A program made the translations under genes and the position numbers. A stretch of DNA of 34,247 nt from Candidatus Saccharibacteria bacterium UBA5150 (GTDB taxonomy: Bacteria; Patescibacteriota; Saccharimonadia; Saccharimonadales; UBA4665). Below the pieces are notes generated by a model, which had not been told where the DNA came from, searched no databases, and saw only the letters and a program-made list of their open reading frames with translations. Positions 27,345 through 34,247 of this stretch are shown here, piece by piece. The DNA lies in contig DHXS01000008.1 in assembly GCA_002413795.1 (NCBI GenBank), positions 1 through 34,247 of the forward strand, in the 5' to 3' direction. Positions within the stretch are counted from its first letter, which is position 1, and every line of letters starts with the position of its first letter.

Positions 27345-27357
27345 CTCCTTTCAGGAG
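27345..27357 (-). promoter_or_regulatory. Hairpin hiding the rpmJ Shine-Dalgarno
   Basis: On the minus strand CTCCT GAA AGGAG folds into a 5-bp stem with a 3-nt loop. The 3' arm is the Shine-Dalgarno of rpmJ, so the hairpin could lower its translation. Confidence 0.35.
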
Positions 27358-27376
27358 GGTGACTCTCTGCTCTAAT

Positions 27377-27598
27377 TTATCCTTTGCGATAGGTGATTCT
27401 TCCCTTAGTAAGATCATAAGGGGTCAACTCGACCGTAACGCTGTCACCGGGGACGATTCGGATGAAGTGCTTCCGCATCTTTCCGGCAACGTGAGCTATT
27501 ATTTGATGGCCGTTCTCGAGTTCTACACGAAACTGAGTCCCGGGAAGGGTCTCGACAATTGTTCCGGTGAGTTCGATTACTTCCTTGTTGGCGGCCAT
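27377..27598 (-). CDS. infA: Translation initiation factor IF-1
   Basis: Binds the 30S A site during initiation. It has 73 residues, normal length. OB-fold core: EVIELTGTIVETLPGTQFRV, ENGHQIIAHVAGKMRKHFIR and PGDSVTVELTPYDLTKGRI. It sits directly downstream of secY, without the adk and map genes that usually come between, and has its own promoter and a short 5' UTR without a Shine-Dalgarno. Confidence 0.97.
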   Translation of the reverse strand: MAANKEVIELTGTIVETLPGTQFRVELENGHQIIAHVAGKMRKHFIRIVPGDSVTVELTPYDLTKGRITYRKG

Positions 27599-27617
27599 AA
27601 AATATAACTAGAGAAGT

Positions 27618-27647
27618 AGTGTAGCATGGCTGACCACAGTTTGTAAA
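27618..27647 (-). promoter_or_regulatory. Promoter of infA and the alpha operon
   Basis: The minus strand reads TTTACA (27642-27647), 18 nt, TACACT (27618-27623), about 20 nt before the infA ATG. It could supply extra transcripts for infA-rpmJ-rpsM-rpsK-rpsD-rpoA. Confidence 0.5.
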
Positions 27648-27653
27648 GGGGTT

Positions 27654-29153
27654 TTACTTCTTGGAGCGGTTTCTTAGGCGGGGGCCGAATTTGAGGCGGC
27701 GTCCACCGGTAGCGGCGTCAGCAGGCGTTTCCGGGTCGTAAAAGAAGTCGGGCTGGGAATACTGGTCGTAGGTGACCATCAGGGCACGCGATTCGACGGC
27801 CCGCAGGGTTTGCAGGGCGACGGAGACCAAGATCAGCACGCTGGTGCCGCCAATGGTAATGTTGACGTTAATAAAGACCTGCGCCAGGATGGGCAGAACG
27901 GCCAGCAGGCCCAGGCTGACGGCCCCGAAAAAGGTCAGGCGGTTAACGATTTTAGACAGATACTTTTCGGTCTGTTCGCCGCCGCGGACACCTTCTATGA
28001 AGCCGCCCTGCTTATGCAGATTTTCGGCGATTTCCTTGGAATTAAAGGTGATGCTGGTGTAGAAGAAGGTAAAAGTAAAGACCAGCATGAAGTAGGTGAC
28101 CGGGTAAATGTAGGCCTGCCAACCCAGCTGGGCGAAGGTTTGGGCCGACGGCTGGCGGAACCAGGTTCCGAGCTGTATACCAAGATGGGCCAGATGCGGG
28201 CTATGATTGCCCGCCAGCAGCTGTCCGGCGAAGCTGGGCACGCTCAGGAAAGCCACAGCGAAGATAATAGGCACCACCCCGGCCGTAATCAGCTTAACCG
28301 GCAGAACGGTTGTAATACCCCCGTAAGCCCGGTTGCCCTGGACCCGTTTGGCGTAATTGACCGTCAGGTTGCGAGCCGCCTCGTTAAGCATTACCACAAT
28401 CCAGGTCACCGCCAGAACGGCCGCCAGAATTATCACTCCGTAAATGAGGGCTGTTTTATTGACCGGCAGGCTGTGGCCCCACAATACCCAGTGGTCCTTT
28501 TTGTTGAAAATGGAGTGGGCTATACTGGCAATTTCGGTGGGCAGACGGCTGACTATGCCAACCGTAATCAGCAGTGAAATACCGTTGCCGACACCCTGTT
28601 CGGTCACCAGCTCGCCGAGCCACATCAGCAGCATCGAGCCGCCGGTCAGGGCGGCCACCATCAGCGCCCATTGGAAAGGCGAAGCGTTAGCGGTGATATC
28701 ACCGATGCCGCCGATGGATTGGGCGGCCTGGCGTATCAGGTAGATCGAGCCGATGGATTGGATAATGGCCAGCGGCAGGGTCAGCATGCGGGTGTACTGG
28801 TTAATCTTTTTTTGGCCGAATTCGCCTTCTTTGTGCAGGGCTTCCAGTTGCGGCACGGCCTTAGTAAGCAGTTGCATGATGATCGAGGCGTTAATGTACG
28901 GCCCCAGGCCGGCAATCATAATCGAGAAATTGGCCAGCGCGCCGCCCGACAGGACGTTGATAAAGCTCAGCAGCTGCGGCGTGTTATCGGAGTTGAAAAG
29001 GTTGTGCAGGACCTGGCGGAGGGTTTCGGGATTGCTCAGCGGCACCGGTATGTGGGCCATGATCCGAAAAACCAACAGAATGCCGAGGACGGCCAGAATG
29101 CGCTTCCGCATGTCCGGATGCGTCAGCGACTTACCTATGATTTTCCAGTTCAT
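27654..29153 (-). CDS. secY: Preprotein translocase subunit SecY
   Basis: Channel-forming membrane subunit of the Sec translocon. It has 499 residues, longer than the usual 430. Ten membrane helices can be traced, starting with RILAVLGILLVFRIMAHIPV. The plug/TM2 region reads GGALANFSIMIAGLGPYINA. YAKRVQGNRAYGG and the loop KEIAENLHKQGGFIEGVRGG are conserved. The extra length is mainly in the loops after TM1 and TM5 and around residues 305-345, plus a basic C-terminal tail (GGRRLKFGPRLRNRSKK). Its start overlaps the L15 stop by ATGA. Confidence 0.97.
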   Translation of the reverse strand: MNWKIIGKSLTHPDMRKRILAVLGILLVFRIMAHIPVPLSNPETLRQVLHNLFNSDNTPQLLSFINVLSGGALANFSIMIAGLGPYINASIIMQLLTKAVPQLEALHKEGEFGQKKINQYTRMLTLPLAIIQSIGSIYLIRQAAQSIGGIGDITANASPFQWALMVAALTGGSMLLMWLGELVTEQGVGNGISLLITVGIVSRLPTEIASIAHSIFNKKDHWVLWGHSLPVNKTALIYGVIILAAVLAVTWIVVMLNEAARNLTVNYAKRVQGNRAYGGITTVLPVKLITAGVVPIIFAVAFLSVPSFAGQLLAGNHSPHLAHLGIQLGTWFRQPSAQTFAQLGWQAYIYPVTYFMLVFTFTFFYTSITFNSKEIAENLHKQGGFIEGVRGGEQTEKYLSKIVNRLTFFGAVSLGLLAVLPILAQVFINVNITIGGTSVLILVSVALQTLRAVESRALMVTYDQYSQPDFFYDPETPADAATGGRRLKFGPRLRNRSKK

Positions 29154-29632
29154 GCTTGGGGTTTGCCTTCTTTTTGGCTGGTTTTCGGGCGTTGTAGGCG
29201 GGCGGCTGGCTCGAAACTGCCGCCGGCCTTTTCTACGGCCGCGATGGCCGAGGCTGAAGCTTTTGGTAATTTGACGGTGACTTTCTTGGTCAGTTCGCCC
29301 TGGACAATCAGCTTAACGCTGACGTAGGCGTTACTGATCAAGCCGGCTTTGGCCAGCACCTCGGTGTCGACGGTTTTGCCGGCGAATTGCTCGAGCTGGC
29401 CGGTGTAAACGTTCTCGGGCGCTACCTTGTGGCTGCGGAAGCCGGGCAGCTTGGGCAGTTTCTGCATCAGCGGGTTGGAGCCGCCGGCAAAACCCGGCTT
29501 GGCGCTGGAGCCGCCGCGAGAGCCCTGGCCCTTGGTGCCACGGCCGGCCGTCTTGCCCCGGCCGGCTGCGATGCCGCGACCGACGCGGCTGCCGCGCTTA
29601 GGCGTGGAGGTTTTAAGGTCGTGATACTTCAT
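29150..29632 (-). CDS. rplO: 50S ribosomal protein uL15
   Basis: Late-assembly large-subunit protein. It has 160 residues (typical 145). The glycine/arginine-rich N-terminus is typical: KRGSRVGRGIAAGRGKTAGR and GQGSRGGSSAKPGFAGGSNP. The C-terminal globular part has LAKAGLISNAYVSVKLIVQG and ends with a basic tail. It follows rpsE directly; the rpmD (uL30) gene that normally lies between is absent. Confidence 0.97.
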   Translation of the reverse strand: MKYHDLKTSTPKRGSRVGRGIAAGRGKTAGRGTKGQGSRGGSSAKPGFAGGSNPLMQKLPKLPGFRSHKVAPENVYTGQLEQFAGKTVDTEVLAKAGLISNAYVSVKLIVQGELTKKVTVKLPKASASAIAAVEKAGGSFEPAARLQRPKTSQKEGKPQA

Positions 29633-29635
29633 GCT

Positions 29636-30241
29636 CTAGGCCTTGGCTTTCGTAGTTTTCTTGGTAGCCGGCTTAGCGGCGGCTGGCGCTTTTGGCTTCT
29701 GTGAGGTTGTCTTGGCGGGCGCTTTTCGGCTGGCAGCCGTTACCCACTTATCGGCCGGTACCAGGCTCTGCAGGGCGGCGATGGTGGCGTAAGCGGTGTT
29801 GGTCTTGTTGGACGATCCAAGCGACTTGCTGAGAGCGTTCTTGACGCCGGCTACTTCCAAGATGGAACGAACCACACCGCCGGCGATCAGGCCGGTACCG
29901 GGACTGGCCGGCTTGAGCAGGATGTGCGCGCCGCTGACTTTATACTCGATATCGTGCGGCAAAGTACCCTTGTATAGCGATACTGTAACGAAACTCTTCT
30001 TAGCCACCTCGGTAGCCTTGGTAACGGCCGCCGTCACGTCGGCGCCCTTGGCCGTACCGATACCGACCTTATGCTTCTTATCACCGACTACTACCAGCGC
30101 CCGGAAGCGGAAGCGGCGGCCGCCTTTAACAACGCGGGCCACGCGGTCGATGTGAAGGGTGCGCTCGTCGAACTGCTTTTCTTCCGGCTGGATTTCCGGC
30201 CGGCGGTTGCGTCGTTCGGGGGGTGCCTGTGTATTTGCCAT
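29636..30241 (-). CDS. rpsE: 30S ribosomal protein uS5 with basic tail
   Basis: Decoding-fidelity protein. It has 201 residues against about 166. The family core is present: HIDRVARVVKGGRRFRFRAL, VGIGTAKGADVTAAVTKATE and GTGLIAGGVVRSILEVAGVK. A 30-residue Ala/Lys/Thr/Pro tail (SQKPKAPAAAKPATKKTTKA) is extra and probably disordered. Located between L18 and L15. Confidence 0.97.
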   Translation of the reverse strand: MANTQAPPERRNRRPEIQPEEKQFDERTLHIDRVARVVKGGRRFRFRALVVVGDKKHKVGIGTAKGADVTAAVTKATEVAKKSFVTVSLYKGTLPHDIEYKVSGAHILLKPASPGTGLIAGGVVRSILEVAGVKNALSKSLGSSNKTNTAYATIAALQSLVPADKWVTAASRKAPAKTTSQKPKAPAAAKPATKKTTKAKA

Positions 30242-30243
30242 AA

Positions 30244-30603
30244 TTAGAACTCCAATCCTGCTTTACGGGCGGCGTCGGCCAGGGCGGCGACACGACCATG
30301 GTAGAGTTTGCCGCCACGGTCAAAAACTACGTTTTTTACTTTAAGTGCCTTGGCCTGCTTGGCGATTTCTTCGCCAACCCAGACGGCCTTGTCGGTCAGG
30401 CTGCCGGTGGCGGTCTTTTGGCCGGCGGTGGTGACGTGGCCGAGAGTCTTGTGGCTGGCATCGTCTATCAGCTGGGCGGTTACGTGCAGGTTGCTGATGT
30501 GAACGCTCAAGCGCGGCCGTTTGGCGGTGCCGGTGACAACCGACCGGATGCGGTTTTTGCGCCGGGCCCGGTTATTTAACTTGTGGATTAGTTGCTTGCT
30601 CAT
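30244..30603 (-). CDS. rplR: 50S ribosomal protein uL18
   Basis: Binds 5S rRNA. It has 119 residues, normal length. Conserved: RARRKNRIRSVVTGTAKRPR, LSVHISNLHVTAQLIDDA and VVFDRGGKLYHGRVAALADA, the last near the end as in all L18 proteins. The ATG overlaps the L6 stop (TAATG). Confidence 0.97.
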   Translation of the reverse strand: MSKQLIHKLNNRARRKNRIRSVVTGTAKRPRLSVHISNLHVTAQLIDDASHKTLGHVTTAGQKTATGSLTDKAVWVGEEIAKQAKALKVKNVVFDRGGKLYHGRVAALADAARKAGLEF

Positions 30604-31142
30604 TATTTGTCCTTACCGCTCTTGCCGCTCTTGCGTAAAATGCGTTCACCTTCGTACTTAATGCCCTTGCCCTTGTAGGGTTCCGGCTTTTTAAGCGCCC
30701 GGATCTCGGCGGCTACCTGACCGACCTGCTGACGGCTGATGCCGCTGATGGTGATGGTATTCTGCTCGACCGCGGCGGTAATACCGGCTGGGATTTTATA
30801 GATAACATCGTGTGAAAAACCGACGTTCAGCTTAAGGTCGGTGCCGGCCAGGGCCACGCGGTAGCCAACGCCGTTGATCTCCAGTTTTTTGCTGAAGCCC
30901 TCACTAACACCGGTGACCATGTTGTTGAGCAGAGCGCGCATTAAGCCGTGCTTGGCGCGCACTTTAGGCTCGTCGTTGGCGCGGCTAACGATAATTTCTT
31001 CGCCTTCCTGCTTGACCGTGATGTCGGGCATGGTGAATTGGGTCAGCGAGCCCTTGCTGCCGGCAACGGTAATTGCATCGTCAGCTGTAGTGACTGTCAC
31101 ACCGCTCGGGATGGCGATGGGTGATTTTCCTACTCGGCTCAT
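30603..31142 (-). CDS. rplF: 50S ribosomal protein uL6
   Basis: Located at the base of the stalk near the GTPase centre. It has 179 residues, the usual size. It starts SRVGKSPIAIPSGVTV; the second domain ends with the signature ALKKPEPYKGKGIKYEGERI. Between S8 and L18 in standard spc order. Confidence 0.98.
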   Translation of the reverse strand: MSRVGKSPIAIPSGVTVTTADDAITVAGSKGSLTQFTMPDITVKQEGEEIIVSRANDEPKVRAKHGLMRALLNNMVTGVSEGFSKKLEINGVGYRVALAGTDLKLNVGFSHDVIYKIPAGITAAVEQNTITISGISRQQVGQVAAEIRALKKPEPYKGKGIKYEGERILRKSGKSGKDK

Positions 31143-31160
31143 ATTATTTCCTTAAACCCC

Positions 31161-31562
31161 TTAATAAACCTTACAAATTAATTCGCCGCCGACCTTTTCG
31201 GTCTTGGCTTGGTCGCCGGTCATCAGGCCTTTGCTGGTCGAAATAATAATCACGCCGCGGCCGCGCATAACGGTCGGAATTTCCTTGGCGTTGACGTAGT
31301 AGCGCCGGCCCGGCTTGCTCAGGCGGACAATCTCGGTGATGCGAGCGTTGCTGTCTTCACCGTTGATCCGGACGGTTAACAGCTTGCCGACTTTGTCGGC
31401 GCTAACCGAAACGTTATCGACAAAATTGCTGTCTTTAAGCAGGCGGGCAACCGACTCTTTAATGTTGGAGTGCGGCAGAGTCACCTCGGATTTGCGCACC
31501 AGGATGGCGTTGCGAATACGGGTCAGCATGTCGGCGATGGGATCGGTTGTGGTTGTGCTCAT
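31161..31562 (-). CDS. rpsH: 30S ribosomal protein uS8
   Basis: Central-domain 16S rRNA binder and, in E. coli, repressor of the spc operon. It has 133 residues. DPIADMLTRIRNAILVRKSE at the start and RGRGVIIISTSKGLMTGDQA near the end are diagnostic. Standard order after S14. Confidence 0.98.
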   Translation of the reverse strand: MSTTTTDPIADMLTRIRNAILVRKSEVTLPHSNIKESVARLLKDSNFVDNVSVSADKVGKLLTVRINGEDSNARITEIVRLSKPGRRYYVNAKEIPTVMRGRGVIIISTSKGLMTGDQAKTEKVGGELICKVY

Positions 31563-31571
31563 ATCTGTCTC

Positions 31572-31841
31572 CTACCAGCTTGATTTCGTTACGCCCGGAA
31601 TTTCGCCTTTGCTGGCGTGTTCCCGGAAACTAATACGGCTGAGGCCGAACTGGCGCATGTACGCCCGGCTGCGGCCGGTTTCGGAACAGCGGTTGGTGCG
31701 GCGGGTCGGACTGGAGTTGCGCGGCAGTTTGGCCAGGCCTTCCTGGTCGCCCAGTTCTTTAAGCTCTTTACGCTTGGCGGCGTATTGCGCGATCATTTTG
31801 AGGCGCTTTAAGTCGCGGGCCACGATTGATTTCTTAGCCAT
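31572..31841 (-). CDS. rpsN: 30S ribosomal protein uS14, long zinc-free form
   Basis: Head protein of the small subunit. It has 89 residues, the long type without zinc (zinc forms are about 61 and carry two CxxC). Only one cysteine is present (RRTNRCSETGRSRAYMRQFG). The end, LSRISFREHASKGEIPGVTK, is characteristic. Its ATG overlaps the L5 stop. Confidence 0.97.
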   Translation of the reverse strand: MAKKSIVARDLKRLKMIAQYAAKRKELKELGDQEGLAKLPRNSSPTRRTNRCSETGRSRAYMRQFGLSRISFREHASKGEIPGVTKSSW

Positions 31842-32455
31842 TACTGATTCTCCTTCTCGAAGGGCATGCCGAACTTTTCCAGTAAAGCGCGGGAATGTTC
31901 CCTTTCTTTAGAATTAATTACGAAAATTACTTGCAGACCATGTGAAGTGGTGGTTTCCTCGAATGAAAGTTCCGGAAAGACCGACTGATCGCCGAAACCG
32001 ATGGCGTAATTGCCTTGGCGGTCAAAAGCTCGCGGGCTGACGCCGTGGAAGTCGCGCAAACGAGGTAATACCAGGCTTATGACTCGATCCATGAACTCGT
32101 ACATCCGGTCGCCGCGCAGGGTAACTTTTAGACCGATTTTGTTGCCCTCACGCAGTTTGAAACCGGCTATGGAATTCTTGGCGGTAGTTTCGACCGGCTG
32201 CTGGCCGGTGATTTTGCGCAGGGTGTTGGTGGCCACTTCCATGGCTTTCTTATCGTCCTTGGCCTTGCCCAGGCCGACATTAACGACGACTTTTTCGAGA
32301 CGCGGCGCCTCATGGCGGTTTTTCAGGCTAAGCTCCTTTTGAAGCTCATCGATAAGCGAGGTGTTGTACTGCAGGCGAAGACGAGCCACGGCTTTGGCGG
32401 CGGGCTTAGCCGGCTTGGCGGCCACAGGCTGGGGCTGGGTGGTTTCGGTAGCCAT
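31841..32455 (-). CDS. rplE: 50S ribosomal protein uL5 with N-terminal extension
   Basis: Binds 5S rRNA and touches P-site tRNA. It has 204 residues against 179. The first 25 are an Ala/Pro/Lys-rich extension (ETTQPQPVAAKPAKPAAKAV). The core shows PRLEKVVVNVGLGKAKDDKK, ITGQQPVETTAKNSIAGFKL and FHGVSPRAFDRQGNYAIGFG. Joined to L24 and S14 by TAATG overlaps. Confidence 0.97.
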   Translation of the reverse strand: MATETTQPQPVAAKPAKPAAKAVARLRLQYNTSLIDELQKELSLKNRHEAPRLEKVVVNVGLGKAKDDKKAMEVATNTLRKITGQQPVETTAKNSIAGFKLREGNKIGLKVTLRGDRMYEFMDRVISLVLPRLRDFHGVSPRAFDRQGNYAIGFGDQSVFPELSFEETTTSHGLQVIFVINSKEREHSRALLEKFGMPFEKENQ

Positions 32456-32793
32456 TACTTGATCTCCTTGCCTGTCTTCTTGAATACGCGGACTTTGTTA
32501 CCTTCTTTATCGAACTTGTAGCCGATACGGCTGGCGGCCTTGCCGGTCGGCTCGACAATGCTGACTTTGCTGACCCAAATCGGCTTGGTGATCTCGATGA
32601 TGCCGCCCTGGGCGTGCTGCTGGCTGGGCTTCTGATGCTTCTTGACGATGTTAATGCCCTCGACGGTGACTTTGTTCTGGGTGGGGTGGGTGGCCGTAAC
32701 TTTGCCGGTTTTACCCTTGTATTTGCCGGCGCGCACCACCACGGTATCGCCTTTTTTGAGCCGGATCTTGAACTGCGGTTTGGGAGTGCTCAT
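32455..32793 (-). CDS. rplX: 50S ribosomal protein uL24
   Basis: Assembly initiator near the exit tunnel. It has 112 residues. The KOW motif region reads LKKGDTVVVRAGKYKGKTGK. GINIVKKHQKPSQ and GGIIEITKPIWVSKV follow. Overlaps L14 upstream and L5 downstream by TAATG. Confidence 0.97.
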   Translation of the reverse strand: MSTPKPQFKIRLKKGDTVVVRAGKYKGKTGKVTATHPTQNKVTVEGINIVKKHQKPSQQHAQGGIIEITKPIWVSKVSIVEPTGKAASRIGYKFDKEGNKVRVFKKTGKEIK

Positions 32794-33161
32794 TACAGTA
32801 CCTCCGGCGCTTGCGAGACGATTTTAGCGTAGCCTTGGTCGCGCAGTTCGCGTGGCACCGGGCCAAAAATGCGAGTTCCGCGGGGCTGTTTATCATCGCC
32901 GATGACCACGGCGGCGTTGTCGTCGAATTTAATGGTCGAGCCATCTTTGCGGCGGATTTGGTTGCGGGTGCGCACGATAACGGCGCGGACAACCGACTTC
33001 TTTTTTACCTGGCCGTTCGGGCTGGCTTGTTTGACGGTGGCCACAATAACGTCGCCGACGCGGGCGTAGCGCTTGCGGCTGCCGCCGAGTACCCGGATGC
33101 AGAGGATTTCTTTGGCGCCGCTGTTATCGCAGACGCCTAGACGGGTTTCCTGCTGGATCAT
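32793..33161 (-). CDS. rplN: 50S ribosomal protein uL14
   Basis: Intersubunit-bridge protein. It has 122 residues, exactly as usual. It begins MIQQETRLGVCDNSGAKEIL and includes RVGDVIVATVKQASPNGQVK and RGTRIFGPVPRELRDQGYAK near the end. The start overlaps the S17 stop by ATGA. Confidence 0.98.
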   Translation of the reverse strand: MIQQETRLGVCDNSGAKEILCIRVLGGSRKRYARVGDVIVATVKQASPNGQVKKKSVVRAVIVRTRNQIRRKDGSTIKFDDNAAVVIGDDKQPRGTRIFGPVPRELRDQGYAKIVSQAPEVL

Positions 33162-33532
33162 TCGGCGGCCTCCTCGGTCTTTTCGGCCTTCTCAGGCTTC
33201 TCAACGGCCTCTTCGGCTTTGGCGGCCTTGGACTTGCTGGCCGGTTTCTCGGGCTCGTCGGCTTTGGTGGCGGCCAGAGTGTCGGCGCGCAGGATCGGCT
33301 TTTCGATTATGCGGCTCAAGCGGTGGTGCTTGCGGGCGCTGACGGGGCGGGTTTCCTCAATGATGACCTTGTCGCCGGGTTCGGCCTCGTTCTTATCGTC
33401 GTGAGCCATGAACTTGCGGCTGACCGTGTATTGCTTACGGTACAGAGGATGCGTTTTGCGCTCGTGTACGGTCACCACGATAGTTTTATCGCCCTTATTA
33501 GAGGAGACGATGCCGATAATTTGTTTTGCCAT
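33158..33532 (-). CDS. rpsQ: 30S ribosomal protein uS17 with acidic/basic tail
   Basis: Small OB-fold 16S rRNA binder. It has 124 residues against about 84. The core lies in residues 1-82 (IGIVSSNKGDKTIVVTVHER, and HDDKNEAEPGDKVIIEETRP). The last 42 residues are low complexity with many Glu, Lys and Ala (EEAVEKPEKAEKTEEAAE), giving an acidic tail, unusual for this family. Located between L29 and L14. Confidence 0.96.
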   Translation of the reverse strand: MAKQIIGIVSSNKGDKTIVVTVHERKTHPLYRKQYTVSRKFMAHDDKNEAEPGDKVIIEETRPVSARKHHRLSRIIEKPILRADTLAATKADEPEKPASKSKAAKAEEAVEKPEKAEKTEEAAE

Positions 33533-33533
33533 A

Positions 33534-33734
33534 TTAGTTGGCCTCCTTTACCAGGGCTTCGCCGAGCACGGTCAGCATGCGGGCCAGGTCTTTACGTTTA
33601 TTACGAATCGCCCGATTATTCTGGATTTCGCCCAGGTGCAAACGGCGCCGCAGCTCGACGATTTCCTCGCGTAGCTTGGTGCTCTCGGTAGTGAGCTCGG
33701 TGGTGGATAATTTACGAATATCGGCGACTTTCAT
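33534..33734 (-). CDS. rpmC: 50S ribosomal protein uL29
   Basis: Small helical protein at the tunnel exit, near the SRP and trigger-factor dock. It has 66 residues, normal. Two helices with TELTTESTKLREEIVELRRR and ENNRAIRN-type wording (IQNNRAIRNKRKDLARMLTV). Confidence 0.96.
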   Translation of the reverse strand: MKVADIRKLSTTELTTESTKLREEIVELRRRLHLGEIQNNRAIRNKRKDLARMLTVLGEALVKEAN

Positions 33735-33737
33735 GGC

Positions 33738-34151
33738 TTATGACTCTTCCCTGACTAAGAACTTAGTCCTGACCGGCAGTTTGTGGGCCGCCAGGCGCAT
33801 GGCCTCGCGGGCAACTTCTTCGGGGACGCCCTGCATCTCGAACATGATGGTGCCGGGGCGGACTTTGGCCACATAAAATTCAGGATTACCCTTGCCGCTG
33901 CCCATCTTAACGTCCTGTGGCTTGCGGCTGACGGGCGTGTGCGGGAAGATACGGATCCAGATTTTGCCGCCACGTTTGATGTAGCGGGTCATGGCCTGGC
34001 GAGCGGCCTCGATCTGGCGCGACGTAATGCGCTCGTTACTCTGGGATTGCAGGGCGTACTGGCCGAAGGCAATGTAGTGGCCGCTGGTAGCAACGCCCCT
34101 GATACGGCCTTTACGCACCTTGCGGTGCTTTTGTCGCTTTGGCAGTAACAT
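33738..34151 (-). CDS. rplP: 50S ribosomal protein uL16
   Basis: Large-subunit protein close to the A-site tRNA. It has 137 residues, the normal size. It opens LLPKRQKHRKVRKGRIRGVA, then FGQYALQSQSNERITSRQIE, WIRIFPHTPVSRKPQDVKMG and KGNPEFYVAKVRPGTIMFEM. The ATG overlaps the S3 stop. Confidence 0.98.
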   Translation of the reverse strand: MLLPKRQKHRKVRKGRIRGVATSGHYIAFGQYALQSQSNERITSRQIEAARQAMTRYIKRGGKIWIRIFPHTPVSRKPQDVKMGSGKGNPEFYVAKVRPGTIMFEMQGVPEEVAREAMRLAAHKLPVRTKFLVREES

Positions 34152-34247
34152 TACTGGGCCTCTCCTTTGTAAATCCAGACTTTTACGCCGATGATGCCGG
34201 CGACGGTTTTGGCGTCGACCTGGGCGTAATCGATGTCGGCGCGCAGG
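34151..34247 (-). CDS. rpsC: 30S ribosomal protein uS3, C-terminal end (cut by window edge)
   Basis: Only the last 32 codons are visible: LRADIDYAQVDAKTVAGI then IGVKVWIYKGEAQ and TAA. VDYG/IDYA...GVKVWIYKGE is the usual S3 ending. Position before L16 fits the S10/spc operon. Confidence 0.93.
   Translation of the reverse strand, partial: LRADIDYAQVDAKTVAGIIGVKVWIYKGEAQ

Noticed and set aside
27810..28577. Long plus-strand open frame inside secY
   Set aside because: Gln/His-rich translation opposite an undoubted secY; pure shadow.
1..34247. CRISPR arrays, insertion sequences, prophage or large repeats
   Set aside because: None seen. Repeats noticed are limited to attenuator segments, promoter blocks and low-complexity codon runs in r-protein tails.

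Overview
The window reads as a compact, gene-dense bacterial chromosome segment, almost all on the minus strand. It most likely comes from the Candidate Phyla Radiation (Patescibacteria), with Saccharibacteria (TM7) the best guess. Reasons: the ribosomal operon runs S5 to L15 with no uL30 gene (uL30 is absent across CPR); adk and map are missing from the spc operon; rplJ-rplL are not followed by rpoBC; the small r-proteins are cysteine-free; intergenic spaces are tiny; and TGA is used as an ordinary stop. uL1 is present, which argues against CPR lineages that lost it. The phylum assignment is inference; a uS3/uL16/uL5 tree would settle it.

Layout by coordinate. 1-2.6 kb: 5' end of dnaX, a conserved-looking unknown gene, rplL, rplJ with an L10-type leader and attenuator, then two tiny unknown genes behind a leader-peptide attenuator. 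2.7-3.8 kb: an M20 metallopeptidase. 3.9-5.7 kb: the only two plus-strand proteins, both unrecognised. 5.7-9.5 kb: dTTP synthesis (a thymidylate kinase fused to a double ThyX protein, dCTP deaminase, and a second thymidylate kinase). 9.5-12.8 kb: rplA, rplK, two unknown genes, nusG, secE. 12.9-15.4 kb: a cytosolic PAS histidine kinase, a YgjP-type metallopeptidase and a P-loop kinase. 15.5-16.7 kb: tRNA-Trp, L33, tRNA-Thr(TGT), an unknown gene, tRNA-Thr(GGT), tRNA-Tyr. 16.8-22.9 kb: PAP2/LssY phosphatase, TPR protein, holB, an RluA-family synthase, trpS and a DAHP-synthase-like enzyme with an attenuator leader. 23.1-34.2 kb: an unknown small gene, then S9, L13, L17, rpoA, S4, S11, S13, L36, infA, secY, L15, S5, L18, L6, S8, S14, L5, L24, L14, S17, L29, L16 and the 3' end of S3 (genes listed against their direction of transcription).

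The most interesting signals are regulatory. Two classical transcription attenuators are legible at base level, each with a leader peptide whose ATG sits 6-7 nt after the -10 box, so the leader mRNA is probably leaderless. One has consecutive Tyr-Trp-Phe codons in front of a DAHP-synthase-like gene. The other has a Leu-Glu-Val-Ile-Ile-Ile run in front of a 73-residue protein of unknown function. At least seven further genes show a -10 box 6-8 nt before the start codon, suggesting leaderless transcription is common here. The small zinc-ribbon r-proteins (S4, S14, L33, L36) and DnaX all lack their usual cysteines.

No stretch longer than 300 bases lacks a gene. I see no rRNA, CRISPR array, insertion sequence, prophage gene or replication origin.
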